A stretch of 64,000 bases of DNA from Clitopilus passeckerianus (taxonomy: Eukaryota > Basidiomycota > Agaricomycetes > Agaricales > Entolomataceae). Below the pieces are notes generated by a model, which was not told where the DNA came from, did no database searches, and saw only the letters and a list, made by a program, of their open reading frames with translations. The stretch lies in NCBI GenBank assembly GCA_944990035.1, contig CALYLX010000143.1, forward strand, positions 310,001 through 374,000, read 5' to 3'. Of this stretch, positions 12,300-23,100 are shown in pieces. The first letter of the stretch is position 1. Each line of letters starts with the position of its first letter. A program made the position numbers and the translations under genes.

Positions 12300-12477
12300 C
12301 GTAGTCGCGATCCCTACATGGTTAATTTGGGCCACACGGGTAAACCAGGTTGTTACTAGAGAGAAACGCGCTTTGTATTGCAAGTAGAAGAAACTATTGC
12401 ATATCGTAATAGTCTTTAAAGTCGTAAGAAACGAGAGAGAAAATATATAGGCAATAAAGAAGAAAACCGTGCAACCC
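12300..12477 (-). repeat. LTR-like remnant (copy 2)
   Basis: On the minus strand this carries, in order, a CTCTCTCGTTTCTTACGAC block, CAATAGTTTCTTCTACTTG, CGCGTTTCTCTCT, TGGTTTACCCGTGTGGCC and a final TTAACCATG. The order matches the remnant at 7445-7645. No coding capacity for a retroelement is present nearby. Confidence 0.5.
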
Positions 12478-12499
12478 ATAATACTCAAGTTCTACAAGA

Positions 12500-12600
12500 A
12501 ATAATTATGCTATAAGAAACTATTGTATGTCGTGAAAGTCGTAATAGTCGTAATAGATACGAGAAAGAATAAATAGGCAATAAAGATAAGAAAACCATCC
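12500..12600 (-). repeat. LTR-like remnant (copy 3, partial)
   Basis: This is a second, shorter copy directly beside copy 2 in the same orientation. The shared words (minus strand) are TTATTGCCTATTTATTCTTT, ACGACTATTACGAC and CAATAGTTTCTTATAG. It lacks the GC-rich 3' part of the other copies. The side-by-side arrangement suggests local duplication or nested insertion. Confidence 0.45.
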
Positions 12601-12687
12601 ATCGTAACAGTCCTACAGTTCAATGAAAGTCAAATAAGCTAATATATGCGCAAAACGATTCCAGATCTTGAAATCCAAGGAGAAACA

Positions 12688-14845
12688 CTACTCTTCAGCA
12701 ACGTCTCCGAGAGAGGAACCTTTGTTGGGCCACCTAAAATCCTTCATCCTCTGGATACCACGAAGCGAAGGGATCGCCGCATGCCTCCTCTCGGTCACGG
12801 TGCTGGTGCCGGTGCGAACACCAATCTGAGCCAGTCTCGCATCAATCTTGTCCAACAGTGCCGACCTCGGTCGTCCCGAAGGCAACCTCGTACAAGTCTC
12901 TACACCATCCTCATTCTCAAAAGTCCCGCCACCCAGGGTTAATTGAACTCGATGTCCGCCCTTCATCGCCGACGCCTCAACAACCTTCGATGCAACCGCC
13001 TTAGCCTGGACGCCGAAAACGAACTGGTTCTCCCCTCCATAAGGCTCCCACTCACGGGATAGGTCGAATGTCGCGTTCAGCTCGTCTGCAACGCTGTTGG
13101 CAGCACTGAGTGGGATGGAGAGCAGTGATCCAGCGGGGGAAATGGAAGGATGAAGGAGGTCGTCATCGATCACAAGCAAACTTTCCGCCTCGGGCATGTT
13201 GGGTATATCCAACGCAGAGAGAGTGGGCCCCAGGGGGCTTGTCTCGACCTCTGCACCGCGAGGGGTGGAAGTGTATCGGGAGTGCTTGGGTGTCCTGGCT
13301 GGCGGGAGGAGGTAATCTGAGTCGGCAGTGGAAGGAGTGCCAGAGGGCTGAGGAGGGACGGGACCAGAAGTGAAGACCGCATCGGAAGGAAGAGAGGCTG
13401 AGGTGCTAGAAGCGCGACCGAATTGCCTATTCTCGAGTTTGTCGTAGAGAGCGGCGCCGATGATGTCTCTAACGGAAGGATGGATCCTAGGCCTGTTCTT
13501 CTTATCCTGGACGGGCGAAGTGTCCAAAGGGCGGGCGGCTCCTCGACGTTGTCCTCCTTTGATACTGGCGGGAACGAAGCCCTTCGCGGTCAAGGTCTGG
13601 CGGGTGGATTGCTTGGGGGAGGAATGAGCAACGGGGTCCTCGAGCGTTTCGCTATTAGTTCCATCGGAGTCGGAGTCGGTCTCTGCGTCCGCGTCGTAGT
13701 CAGCTGCTTGGATTTGGGCCCTGGGCGAAGAGTTCTTAAGTCCTTGCTCGGAGTTGCGGCCGAGGGAATTTTGAGCAGCAAGGCGGGTGTAGGAAATCTT
13801 CTTGCGGTTTTCGTCGTCTAATATCTCATGGTCCTGCATGATAGAATCTTGAACTAGAAAAGTGTCAATGGCGGTTCAAAACTATATATGACGAAGCACT
13901 TACAAGTAACACTGCCCGTGCTTGGCGAGTCCCCATAAGAATCTTGATCACGCCCGGTGGTCTGATCTGGAACATTGTCAGCCTCAAGAATGCTGTAAGA
14001 GATACCTACTTACAGGTAGCAGAATAGGAGGGACGATAATCGCTCGCCCAACCACAACCCTTAAGGAAGCCGGCCAATCCCCAGAAACCAGCCAAAATCA
14101 CAATGAATTTCCCGTGAGAGCAGCCCAAATATTTTTCGTCTAGCCATGAACCTGCCGTGAGGACGCAAACGAGGTATTCCACTCCGGTTTCTATCCCGAA
14201 CCAGAAGGACTTGCGTTCCGCCATGTATTCCGCCGCCATGCGTGAAGGCGGAAGGATGGACTGTAGCAAGAAAACGGCAGCGACGAAGGGTGGACAATCT
14301 TGAAGGCCTTTGACGGTTTCTTTGATCAGATAGTAGGCAGTATATGGTGCTGACCGCTTGACGAAACACCAGATGCAGAAAATGATCCAGAGGACAGGTA
14401 GGAAGAAAAGGGGGACACCGATGGCGTACGCGACACGATTTTCTCGGAGGTGTTCCAATACCATATCCATATCCAGGACCGAGTGACGAGCATTGATTTC
14501 GATGGGTTGAGCAGGGATATAATCAACTTCAATGCTGTCGGTAGTGTTGAAGATCTCAGGTCCTGGAGGAGGGAGAGCGATGGTTTCGAGCGAGGGCCTG
14601 ACGATGATATCTGGAGCAACCTGGGCAACCTGAGCATGCTTGACATCCGCGACGACAGCCAGTGGGGTTGAGAAGGCTGCGCTGACGCTGGCGAAGGTAG
14701 GAACGGAAAGCACAACCTCTGGCGGAAGAGGAGGACTGACAGCCACCGTCGCATTATGAGGATGATTAACGGGAGTAGGAGAGAATAATATAGCGGTCAA
14801 GACCGGAAGTAAAGCAAAGAGCGAAGTAGGGTTGTTCTTGGGCAT
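12688..14845 (-). CDS. Orphan membrane protein with long disordered cytosolic tail
   Basis: Three exons (14014-14845, 13904-13966, 12688-13853) join cleanly to 686 residues. Residues 8-23 look like a signal peptide or first helix. A Pro/Val-rich luminal segment follows to about residue 137, then four hydrophobic segments between about 138 and 270. One of them, about 25 residues long, is rich in Phe, Ile and Leu and ends CIWCFV. The remaining 400 residues are polar, rich in Ser, Pro and Asp, with short ordered patches around HPSVRDIIGAALYDKLENR and WEPYGGENQFVFG. I do not recognise the family. An in-frame ATG exists at 15076, but the one at 14845 puts the hydrophobic segment at the N-terminus and is preferred. 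Confidence 0.8.
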
Positions 14846-15490
14846 TGTGGAAAGAGAGACTAGTAATGACTGTATGTTCGTGATGGTTCGTAAAGGAAGA
14901 GGGATGAAGACGGATCTGGGCTGACTGCTTCGTTTTATGTTGCATTCGAGAGGGAACTGATAGGTTGGTACTCCGCTGCTGTATAGTACTTGCTGTTTCT
15001 GGAGGTACTGGGCAGGGATGAAATGGTGTAGGACGAAGCCGCTCCTTGTGGGTGAGGGTCCGGGATGTTTAGTCAAGGTTCACCCGCCATAGGGAAGCAT
15101 TTGAGGGCATGTAAGCGTACATGGCAGTGCTTCATCGACTAAGAGTTCTCCGTGAAGTTTCTTGAGTTAAGGTTTAATATTGAGACATCGAATGGAACGC
15201 TACGCGCTAACGATGGTCTCCAGAAACTTTGTTGACGATAATGAGATGTGGAGCCAAATTCGACGTCAACAAAGAGATTGGCATTGTCATTCAAAGGATG
15301 TTGGGTAGCTCGATTTGCTGTAGTAAAGAGCTTGACCTTTGAAGCTTAGACTCGAGGAGGAGGTGAAAAGGCAAGTGGCCGTTCGTTTGGTCAGCTTTGT
15401 CCTCCTGACTGTAATTGCCGAGCAGCAAGTCTAGACCCCAAGCCAAATCCATCATGACTTGTGGGGATGGCCAATGCTTCGCATGGCGGT
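14846..15490. other. Intergenic region
   Basis: This is the 5' flank of the orphan membrane protein gene. No gene-like frame with splice support is seen. From about 15452 rightwards the sequence matches a second locus at about 24684 (see the element at 15491). Confidence 0.45.
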
Positions 15491-16037
15491 TTACGAGTCT
15501 GGAGTTTACTTCATTATGGTGACCTCTTCTATACGAGTTATCTATACTCCAAGATACAGTAAACCACGCTTTGAACCACACCCAACTTGCGATTACTACC
15601 TGTTCTAACGTGAAATTCTGTCCGACGCGCCTTTAGAGCACGACATGTTGTGCAGAAGGTTCCGAAGCCGTTGTGCAATAATGTTTGTAAAGCGGCACTG
15701 TAAAGCCTAACTTGCAGATATACATTCAGCTGGAGAAGCAAGGTCATTGACAGCGGTTCAAGCTTTCAAGTTTCAACATTCAGCGTTGACCAAAGGTGTG
15801 GTATGGTAGGTACGGCTATGTCCGTAGAGCGTGATGGCCATGTATTCGGCAGTGATAGTCGAGGAGGAGACCATGTGTTTGTATACCATATGTGGGCATA
15901 TGATGTCATTTTTGTGGAGCGCTGGCCCAAAGAGGCAATCTCTCATCAAGCGAACCAATTGAATTGCGGGGACGTAACCCATCACTTAGGACCCTCATAG
16001 GAAAAAGCACTTGCTTTCGTAAACTCCAGACTCGTAA
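15491..16037. mobile_element. MITE-like element, copy 1
   Basis: The ends carry a 19-bp perfect inverted repeat: TTACGAGTCTGGAGTTTAC at 15491-15509 and its reverse complement at 16019-16037. Read as TA plus CGAGTCTGGAGTTTAC, the ends look like a TA target duplication around a 16-bp terminal repeat, as in Tc1/mariner-type non-autonomous elements. The interior aligns over its whole length with 24722-25268, which is exactly as long. No transposase is encoded. Similarity to the second locus extends about 38 bp to the left of the inverted repeat, which a simple transposition does not explain. Confidence 0.65.
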
Positions 16038-16460
16038 CAGCCACAGCACCCCCTACATCCGTCTTCAGCACCATCCTTATCCACACCACTCTCATTCCTT
16101 TCTTCCATATCTATTCTCATCAACTCATTGCGCACAAAAGCCCGGCAACATCAGCCTAGAAGAATTTTCGGTCCTCAAGACACACCTGAAGCCGAACATC
16201 ATGATACCAGTCTTCCTCCCGGCTCGACTTCGCTCTTGAAATTGAAACTCCTCAGCCGGATATCCTTAAGAAGTAGCTGCAGAGGAACTTTAACTACGCC
16301 CGAGCCGGGGTCTGGAGATACATAAGGACCAAGGAAGCCTAACAGCACAGAGTCAAAGAGGACGTTATGGTAGCTGAAATATTCGCGACGGTAGATGATT
16401 ACATCGAATAATCAATTAATCATGTACGGATCTATCTAGTTCGCGCTAGCGACTGATCCA

Positions 16461-16776
16461 TTAAACCCAGCTGTTTGCACCATCGGCGCACAAGCAATTG
16501 TAACTTTATAAAGCGTCAACCAAGCATGAGTGATGTTGTCCCAGCCTGAGATGAATTCAGAACTTACGGATCATTTTGAACGGTGTTTTCTGGGAAATAC
16601 GTATACGTGCTACCATGCCCACTGTAATAGCAGTTAATATAGCAGTGGTATTCCGGCGTAGGATTGGATATGGTCCTTTTGCCAACTGTGGCGGAATCTT
16701 CGATCGGGACGAGTCCCGGAGCGGCAGAGACGATGGAAAGAAGGGTCGCGGCGAGGGAGATGGCGAACAACTTCAT
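16461..16776 (-). CDS. Small secreted Cys-containing peptide precursor (copy 1)
   Basis: Two exons (16568-16776, 16461-16503) encode 83 residues. The signal peptide is MKLFAISLAATLLSIVSA; then comes a pro-segment ending in a Kex2-type Lys-Arg site (VGKR, about residues 31-34), leaving a mature part of about 49 residues with four Cys: HCYINC near the start and NCLC in the second exon. The donor GTAAGT and the second exon are conserved in the neighbouring copy, which confirms the two-exon structure. The pattern fits a processed secreted peptide or effector-like small secreted protein. Function is unknown; it is not recognisable as a mating pheromone because there is no C-terminal CaaX box. Confidence 0.75.
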
Positions 16777-16850
16777 GATATTAACTGGCTTTAGAGCTGG
16801 GTAGAGGCTGGGAGTGTTGTTTGTTGAGAGTTTCTGTCATTGCGACTGGG

Positions 16851-16859
16851 TTTTTATAT
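16851..16859 (-). promoter_or_regulatory. TATA box of secreted peptide copy 1
   Basis: ATATAAAAA on the minus strand lies about 75 bp upstream of the ATG. The same box stands at the same distance in copy 2. Confidence 0.6.
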
Positions 16860-17383
16860 CGCAGGATTGTATAGAAAGAGCATACATGAACTTGAAACAA
16901 CAGCGGTGCTCGGGGACCGAAGAGAGATTATTATCCTCCACTCTTGACACCTGTCTGGTTACTCTCTGCCATACAGTCAGATCAGTGTTGAGTTGTACGC
17001 GAATTCGAAATTCCCAATGTGAAGTATTACGGGGGAGCGGGGTATCGATGTAATGCCTACTGTACATGGATTCGTCTCAATGCCCCCCATAAAAAAGAAA
17101 ACAACACGGGTGCACGGAGACGCGATTATAAACTTCATCGCAGTGATTGAAAACTATGAAGTACGGTCAAATTACGCTGATACCTTTGCCAGGATTGTGA
17201 GGCAATGGGCGCGACGATATTTGATTGAGGTTCAATCAAACAATGTCGGGATCCCCAGTGTTTCCCTCGAGATTTGAGCGGCCCAAGGTGGACTTATGCA
17301 TTGTGTGATCGAAGCAATGGGGATTGAAATATTCGCGACGGCAGATAATTACATCGAATATTCATGTACAGATCTAATTTGTA

Positions 17384-17708
17384 CTATTCAACAAGTTCAA
17401 CCCAGCTGTGTGAACCATCCCCACACAAGCAGTTATAACTTTGCAAAGTGTCGACCATGAGTGATTTTGGTCTCGGATGAATCCAGAACTTGAACTTACG
17501 GGTCTTTTGCAGGGTCTCTGTTTGGGAAGTATGTATATGTGCTTGTATGCGTAACTTGATTATAGCAATTGATATAGCAGTGACCTTCGGGCGTAGGAAC
17601 AAAGGTCCTTTTGTTAACTGTGGTAAAATCTTCGATTGGGACGAGCCCCGGAGCAGCAGTGACGATGGAAAGAAGGGTTGCAGCGAGAGTGATGGCGAAC
17701 AACTTCAT
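17384..17708 (-). CDS. Small secreted Cys-containing peptide precursor (copy 2)
   Basis: Two exons (17500-17708, 17384-17438) encode 87 residues, a tandem paralogue of the gene at 16461-16776. Signal peptide, pro-segment, Lys-Arg site (VNKR) and four Cys (HCYINC, NCLC) are all kept. The sequence between Lys-Arg and the first Cys, and the C-terminal end, differ. The C-terminus is extended by four residues (ELVE) relative to copy 1, because a different stop is used. First exons are the same length (209 nt) and the donor is identical. Conservation of frame, cysteines and splice sites with divergence elsewhere indicates a functional gene pair under selection on the scaffold. Confidence 0.75.
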
Positions 17709-17782
17709 GATTAACTGGGCTTGGGACTGGGTAGAGGCTGGGATTGTTGTTTGTTGAGAGTGTCTGTCATTGCGACTAGGCC

Positions 17783-17789
17783 TTTATAT
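17783..17789 (-). promoter_or_regulatory. TATA box of secreted peptide copy 2
   Basis: ATATAAA on the minus strand lies 75 bp upstream of the ATG, matching the position in copy 1. Confidence 0.55.
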
Positions 17790-20112
17790 TGTAGGACTGT
17801 GTAGAGCAGACATGAGACAACAGAGGTGCTCGGGGACCGAAGACAGATCGTTATCCTCCACTCTTGACACCTGTCCGGTTATCTGGCACACAGTGAGATC
17901 AGTATTGAGTTGTACGCGAGTTCGAAGTTCCCAATTCCCAATCTGAGGTATTACGGGCAGGCAGAGTAGTATCGCTTCAATACGTGGATTCGTCTTAATG
18001 CCACGCATAGAAAAAAAAAAAACCTCCCCAAGGGTGCACGGAGAAGTCGATTATAGATTTCATCTCAGTAGCTGGGCTCTATTGCACCAAAAAAAACATG
18101 AAGTATGGCCAAACTACGCTGATTCCTTCACCAATCGGCGCGACGGATCGTCACCTGAGCCTCGATCAAATATTGGGACCCCCGTACTAATCTGCATCCG
18201 CGGCAAGTGTGCCCGTAACGCACAGTTAGATGTGTATCATATTGCGTTACCTACGGAAAATTAGCAGGTTCGAACGGAACTTTCAACTCACAATCAGCCC
18301 AAGATGACGTCACGCTTCTTGTTCCTCTTCCGAGTAAGCTCGGTTTCGCCTTTTTGCCTTCGTGCATCATCGATCATCTCTAACGTTGTTTTTTTCTCTC
18401 GCCAAGAAATTGCTCCTCTCTTCTCCCTATCCTCAGCACGCTTCCAATCACTACCCTGTTCTTGCCTCCGCCCGCCTCCGCCGCTCCTTCGAATGCTTGG
18501 CTCTCCAACGACCGGAGGTTGAATAGGGAATAACGCGAAGTCGGCATTGCTGGAGCTGATGAAGAGTACGAGGAACCTGTCTAGGTTTACAGATGATGTT
18601 GGTGAAAGTATATAGAGAGGACACCTTCGTGACCTTGTATGCGTTAATCAATCTCGACTCTGTTCTCACACAAGATGCCGACGCTGGATATAATATTGCA
18701 GATTTTCAATAACCTCCTTGCAAGACCTCACCTCACCTGTGCACAACTCACAACTGGCTATCTGTAAGACCTCTTTTCCTACGTCCGAGTTCAGCATTTG
18801 GATCAACTTATCAATATTTTCGTTATAGATTCTACTAGCGCCTGGCGCCTAATTCTACTCTCGGAAACCTCCACAAAGACGGCGAAGGCGGGGATGAAGA
18901 TGTGGGTATAGCCGGAGGAAAAAGGAGATAATCGGTGGACAAGCAACCGCGCAAGAAGGCCATACACCCCCATTCCTCTCTCTTCCTAGACCGACTTCTT
19001 CCTCGCACTACCTGTTCTTTTTTCCGCCACTCCTTCGACTGCCTGGCCCTCCGACGACCGGAGGTTTGGTGGGAAATCGCTCGAAGTCGTTTTGTAGGGC
19101 TGGTGGGGAGTGCGAGGAACCTGTAAAGGCTTACTGAGGAGGTGTATGAAAGCATGTGGAAAGGACGTCTTCTACGGTAAGTCCACTTTTTCTAGATTTG
19201 AATTGAGCACTCGTACTAAGATTAATCTCCTTGTTGTAGATTCAACTAGAGGGTAAACCCAGCCTCGAAAACCTCTATCAAGACGGCGAAGACGGGGATG
19301 AGGACATGTGTATGCCCTGCCGAGTTCGCTGCCATCCACGGTGCCTAGCATCAACCCCCTCGGCGTTGAGGTCAAGAACTTGGTCATAGTCGCGAATGCT
19401 AGTAGGCGAAAGAAGTGGAGATAATCAGGAGCCCAAGCAGCCACGTCGTCTGACGAAAACGACGATATACACCCAAAGCAAGGAGACACGACACACCCCA
19501 TCTGTTCATCTCTATCGCCATTCACGCTTCGATCATCCCTTGTGTCGTAACCCACACTCACACACCCTTTTCTACCGCCGCACCCAAAAGCATCCCCACC
19601 TTCAATTTAGCTTCAATTTCTGTTCATGTTTGACTATATCCAAGACTGCATCAATTCTCAGTCTGTCACCTCTGAGGAACGGTCTAATTTGGATGGCCTG
19701 AGGTCATACAAGTCTTCGTGTCGACAGCTCTCTCAGAATAGCGGTGACTGGGGTCGTGGGGTGAGATGTCAGGAGAACCGGCTGGATCGGTGTGGTATGA
19801 GTTGGGCCAGAGACTGGGGGTGGATAAGAAACGCGGGGTATGTAACAGGCAAGCAGAGGCCTAGATTGAGGGTTGTGGAAGATAGGTGTTGGATTCGGCC
19901 TGAGTGGGTATTGACGAGTACGAAATAGTTGGACGTTCCTGATCTTGATACACTATTCACCGTATGCCGCGTTGTCATTGATTTCTTTCCAAAGGGCCAG
20001 TGATTTCATTAGTAGCAGATTGTCTATTGTATATCATATTGCACTTCTTCGCTGTACAGGTCACTACCGAAAACACTGTTAGCGAAGTCAGCAAAGGGAT
20101 CACAAGGAGTAC
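17790..20112. other. Gene-poor region
   Basis: This holds the end of the tandem secreted-peptide duplication, the diverged duplications noted separately, and short frames such as a 100-codon one at 19626-19928 (plus) that has no recognisable family and no splice partner. Confidence 0.4.
18450..19460. repeat. Diverged direct duplications without an intact gene
   Basis: Two blocks recur. A: CCGCC..CTCCTTCGA..GCCTGG/TTGG..CTC..ACGACCGGAGGTT, then AGTGCGAGGAACCTGT, at about 18470-18590 and 19015-19135. B: GGAAACCTC..CAAAGACGGCGAAGGCGGGGATGA at about 18855-18900 and again at 19265-19310. Frames are interrupted in each copy. They may be remains of a duplicated gene; I cannot name it. Confidence 0.5.
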
Positions 20113-23100
20113 TCACGGGAATTCGACGACGCCATTTGCTATCAACATATCTGCAATACGCTGGGTAGACTCCAAACGAAGCCTCAAGAAATCACCCCAC
20201 CTATCATCACAATTGATACGATCATCAAAGATCAGAGAGTAAATCTCAGAGTTTGCATGATAAAGTGCAGTCCTGCCCTCGTTATCCACCGAAGCCATGT
20301 CTACCTCACCACCTCCGTACTCAAGAAGGAGCTTCACTGTCGGCTCCCAGCCCAATGAAACAGCGTATGGGGATGGGGACCGGCCATTGTTGTCCTTCGA
20401 GTCCGCCTCGACACCTCCATGTTCAAGAAGGAGCTTCACAGTGGACTCCCTGCCCCGCTGAGCTGCGTGTGATAGGGGAGTCCGGCCATTGTTGTCCTTC
20501 GAGTCCGCCTTGACACCTCCATGCTCAAGAAGGAGCTTAACGGTGGACTCGCTGCCCCGCTGAGCTGCGTGTGATAGGGGAGACCGGCCATGGTTGTCCT
20601 TCGAGTCCACCTCAACACCTCCATGTTCAAGAAGGAGCTTCACAGTAGACTCGCTGCCCCACTGAGCTGCGTGTGATAGGGGAGTCCGGCCATTGTTGTC
20701 CTTCGAATCCGCCTCGACACCTCCATGTTCAAGAAGGAGCTTCACAGTAGACTCGCTGCCCCACTGAGCTGCGTGTGATAGGGGAGTCTGGCCATGGTTG
20801 TCCTTCAAGTCCACCTCAACGCCTCCATGTTCAAGAAGGAGCTTCACAGTAGACTCGCTGCCCCACTGCTGAGCTGCGTGTGATAGGGGAGTCCGGCCAT
20901 TGTTGTCCTTCGAATCCGCCTCGACACCTCCATGTTCAAGAAGGAGCTTCACAGTAGACTCGCTGCCCCACTGAGCTGCGTGTGATAGGGGAGTCCGGCC
21001 ATTGTTGTCCTTCGAATCCGCCTCGACACCTCCATGTTCAAGAAGGAGCTTCACAGTAGACTCGCTGCCCCACTGAGCTGCGTGTGATAGGGGAGTCTGG
21101 CCATGGTTGTCCTTCAAGTCCACCTCAACGCCTCCATGTTCAAGAAGGAGCTTCACAGTAGACTCGCTGCCCCACTGCTGAGCTGCGTGTGATAGGGGAG
21201 TCCGGCCATTGTTGTCCTTCGAATCCGCCTCGACACCTCCATGTTCAAGAAGGAGCTTCACAGTAGACTCGCTGCCCCACTGAGCTGCGTGTGATAGGGG
21301 AGTCTGGCCATGGTTGTCCTTCGAGTCCACCTCAACGCCTCCATGTTCAAGAAGGAGCTTCACAGTAGACTCTCTACCCCACTGAGCTGCGTGTGATAGG
21401 GGAGTCCGGCCATTTTGATCTCGTACGTCTCGGTTGAACAGGAAGTGTTCCCGACATTTGTCCCTTGCTGTTACGGCCGATGGAGCTGCTATCAGAGTAC
21501 TATCACTCTGGCTTGGCTTCGACCATTGCAGCAACACTTCCACAGTTTTTGTCCTCCCAGCCTGGGCCGCAACATGCATCAGGGTTCTTTGCTCTACTAG
21601 GTCTAGAATATCATCCATCCGATCTAGTAATGCTGACAGTGTCTTGGGTTGATTGTGGTAGGCTGCCAGGAATATACCGCAGCCGTCCGTTTCTGATGTG
21701 CTATCTTCGTTGAGCATACATCTCATTGTGTATTCCCAACTCAGCTCTACAGGTCGGCCCTCCCCTTGCAGGAATCCGAGTATTTCTTGGAGAAGTGACT
21801 CATGGTGATCATTTGCATGTTGTCCCCAGTTCAATGCCGCATAGTCATAGAACGGAAGGTGGACACGTCGATCCCAGGGATAGTAAACAGAAGCCCAAGA
21901 AAAGTCCGCCTGAAGGGTATGGGTGCCCGCGATTGACAGGTATTCAACGCAAGTTGAAAACATCTCTCTATGGGCGTCAATGAAATATTCCGATTGGAAC
22001 TTGTCCAGAAACTCTTGGGTTGTAAAGTCTGGTAATAGAAGTCAGTCAGTCAGTCTTTCTACTAGGACCCAGTCAATGCAGTACTGACGAACAAGCTGCA
22101 CGTGCCTCTGATCATCAGGCTGGTCATCCCATCTTTTATCTTGCACGACAATGAGTCCAGCGCAAAGACTAGTGATTCTCGAAAGTGGGGTAACATATTT
22201 ATCAGTCTCCTTCCTCCCATGTTTTGTGGCCAGTGCATGTTGGAATTCTCGAACAGAAAGTGGACGGTGGGCATACGCAACCCACATCAATGCCTTCATT
22301 GCCAGTTCCCGCCGATTATCAGGGTAGTTCCTGAGGAGTTCTATAACACGGACATATGTTTCATCGATTCCATGGGGGAGATTCTCGAGAGCGTCTTCGA
22401 GATCTCCAGGATTTAGTTGCTCGCCCAGGAGATTCATGCCCAGCTCCGCAGCCAGAAACCTGTCTCGCGAGGTCAGAACATGAAAGAGTCAAAGAGCCGA
22501 AAAGTGACATACCGTCCTTTCGCAGCCTTGACAACTTCTTCAATGATATGCTTAGAGAATTCAATCGTCACCGTAAAGTCAAATCTTGACTGTAAGGATT
22601 CAAGCCGTTCCGCCACATACGCTCTCATGTCGGGATCATCCGCAATAATCTCCTCTCGGCTTGCTCTGAGTTCCTTGAACGTAGCCTCCATCTCCCCAAG
22701 GGCACGAGAGGTTATGAGGAGCTTCACGTTCTCTCCGAGCGACAGGACGACCCTAATCACATCACGAACCTGCTTGTCGCTGTATTCTGCCGTATATTCG
22801 TCAAGGGCGTCAAGAACCAAGTAACACGACTGGTAGTTGCGAAAAGCGTTGGATAGAGTGGATCGAAGCTCATCCTCCGTCGGCCGTGATTTCCGCCTTA
22901 TATGTGAGTCGTAAAGGCGTTTGAAGGCAGCGTTTTCATGAATTTCGAACATCTGCCTGCAGATGGCCTCGAGAATGGCATGTTTGTTCTGCTGACTTCG
23001 GTTCTTGTAGTTGAAGTAGATGATCCCGACAAATATGGAAGTTTCATCAACAAGCATTCGTAGATGATCCACAACGTGAGATCTAAAAGAGCAAAATACA

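Larger units (their letters stand above)
11487..12687. other. Intergenic region with LTR-like copies
   Basis: The first 100 bp are the promoter of the Kre9-like gene. From about 12300 on there are two adjacent LTR-like fragments. Between 11600 and 12300 I see only short frames without support. Confidence 0.5.
16376..18190. repeat. Tandem duplication of about 0.93 kb carrying the secreted-peptide gene
   Basis: Unit 1 starts at GAAATATTCGCGACGG (16376) and unit 2 at the same words (17326). Gene, promoter and upstream blocks (CTCGGGGACCGAAGA, CCTCCACTCTTGACACCTGT, GTGCACGGAGA) recur in the same order with scattered substitutions and short gaps. Confidence 0.8.

Noticed and set aside
14846..15076. 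77-residue N-terminal extension of the orphan membrane protein
   Set aside because: It would bury the signal-like helix in the interior; the ATG at 14845 is more natural.
16128..16325. 65-codon plus-strand frame right of the MITE-like copy
   Set aside because: No homology, no start context, no splice partner; composition is not distinctive.
20253..20513. Plus-strand open frame across the ankyrin array
   Set aside because: It is the antisense shadow of the homogenised repeats; periodic sequence keeps several frames open.
22417..22824. 135-codon plus-strand frame
   Set aside because: It lies opposite the NACHT exon of NLR1, whose motifs and splice sites are clear.
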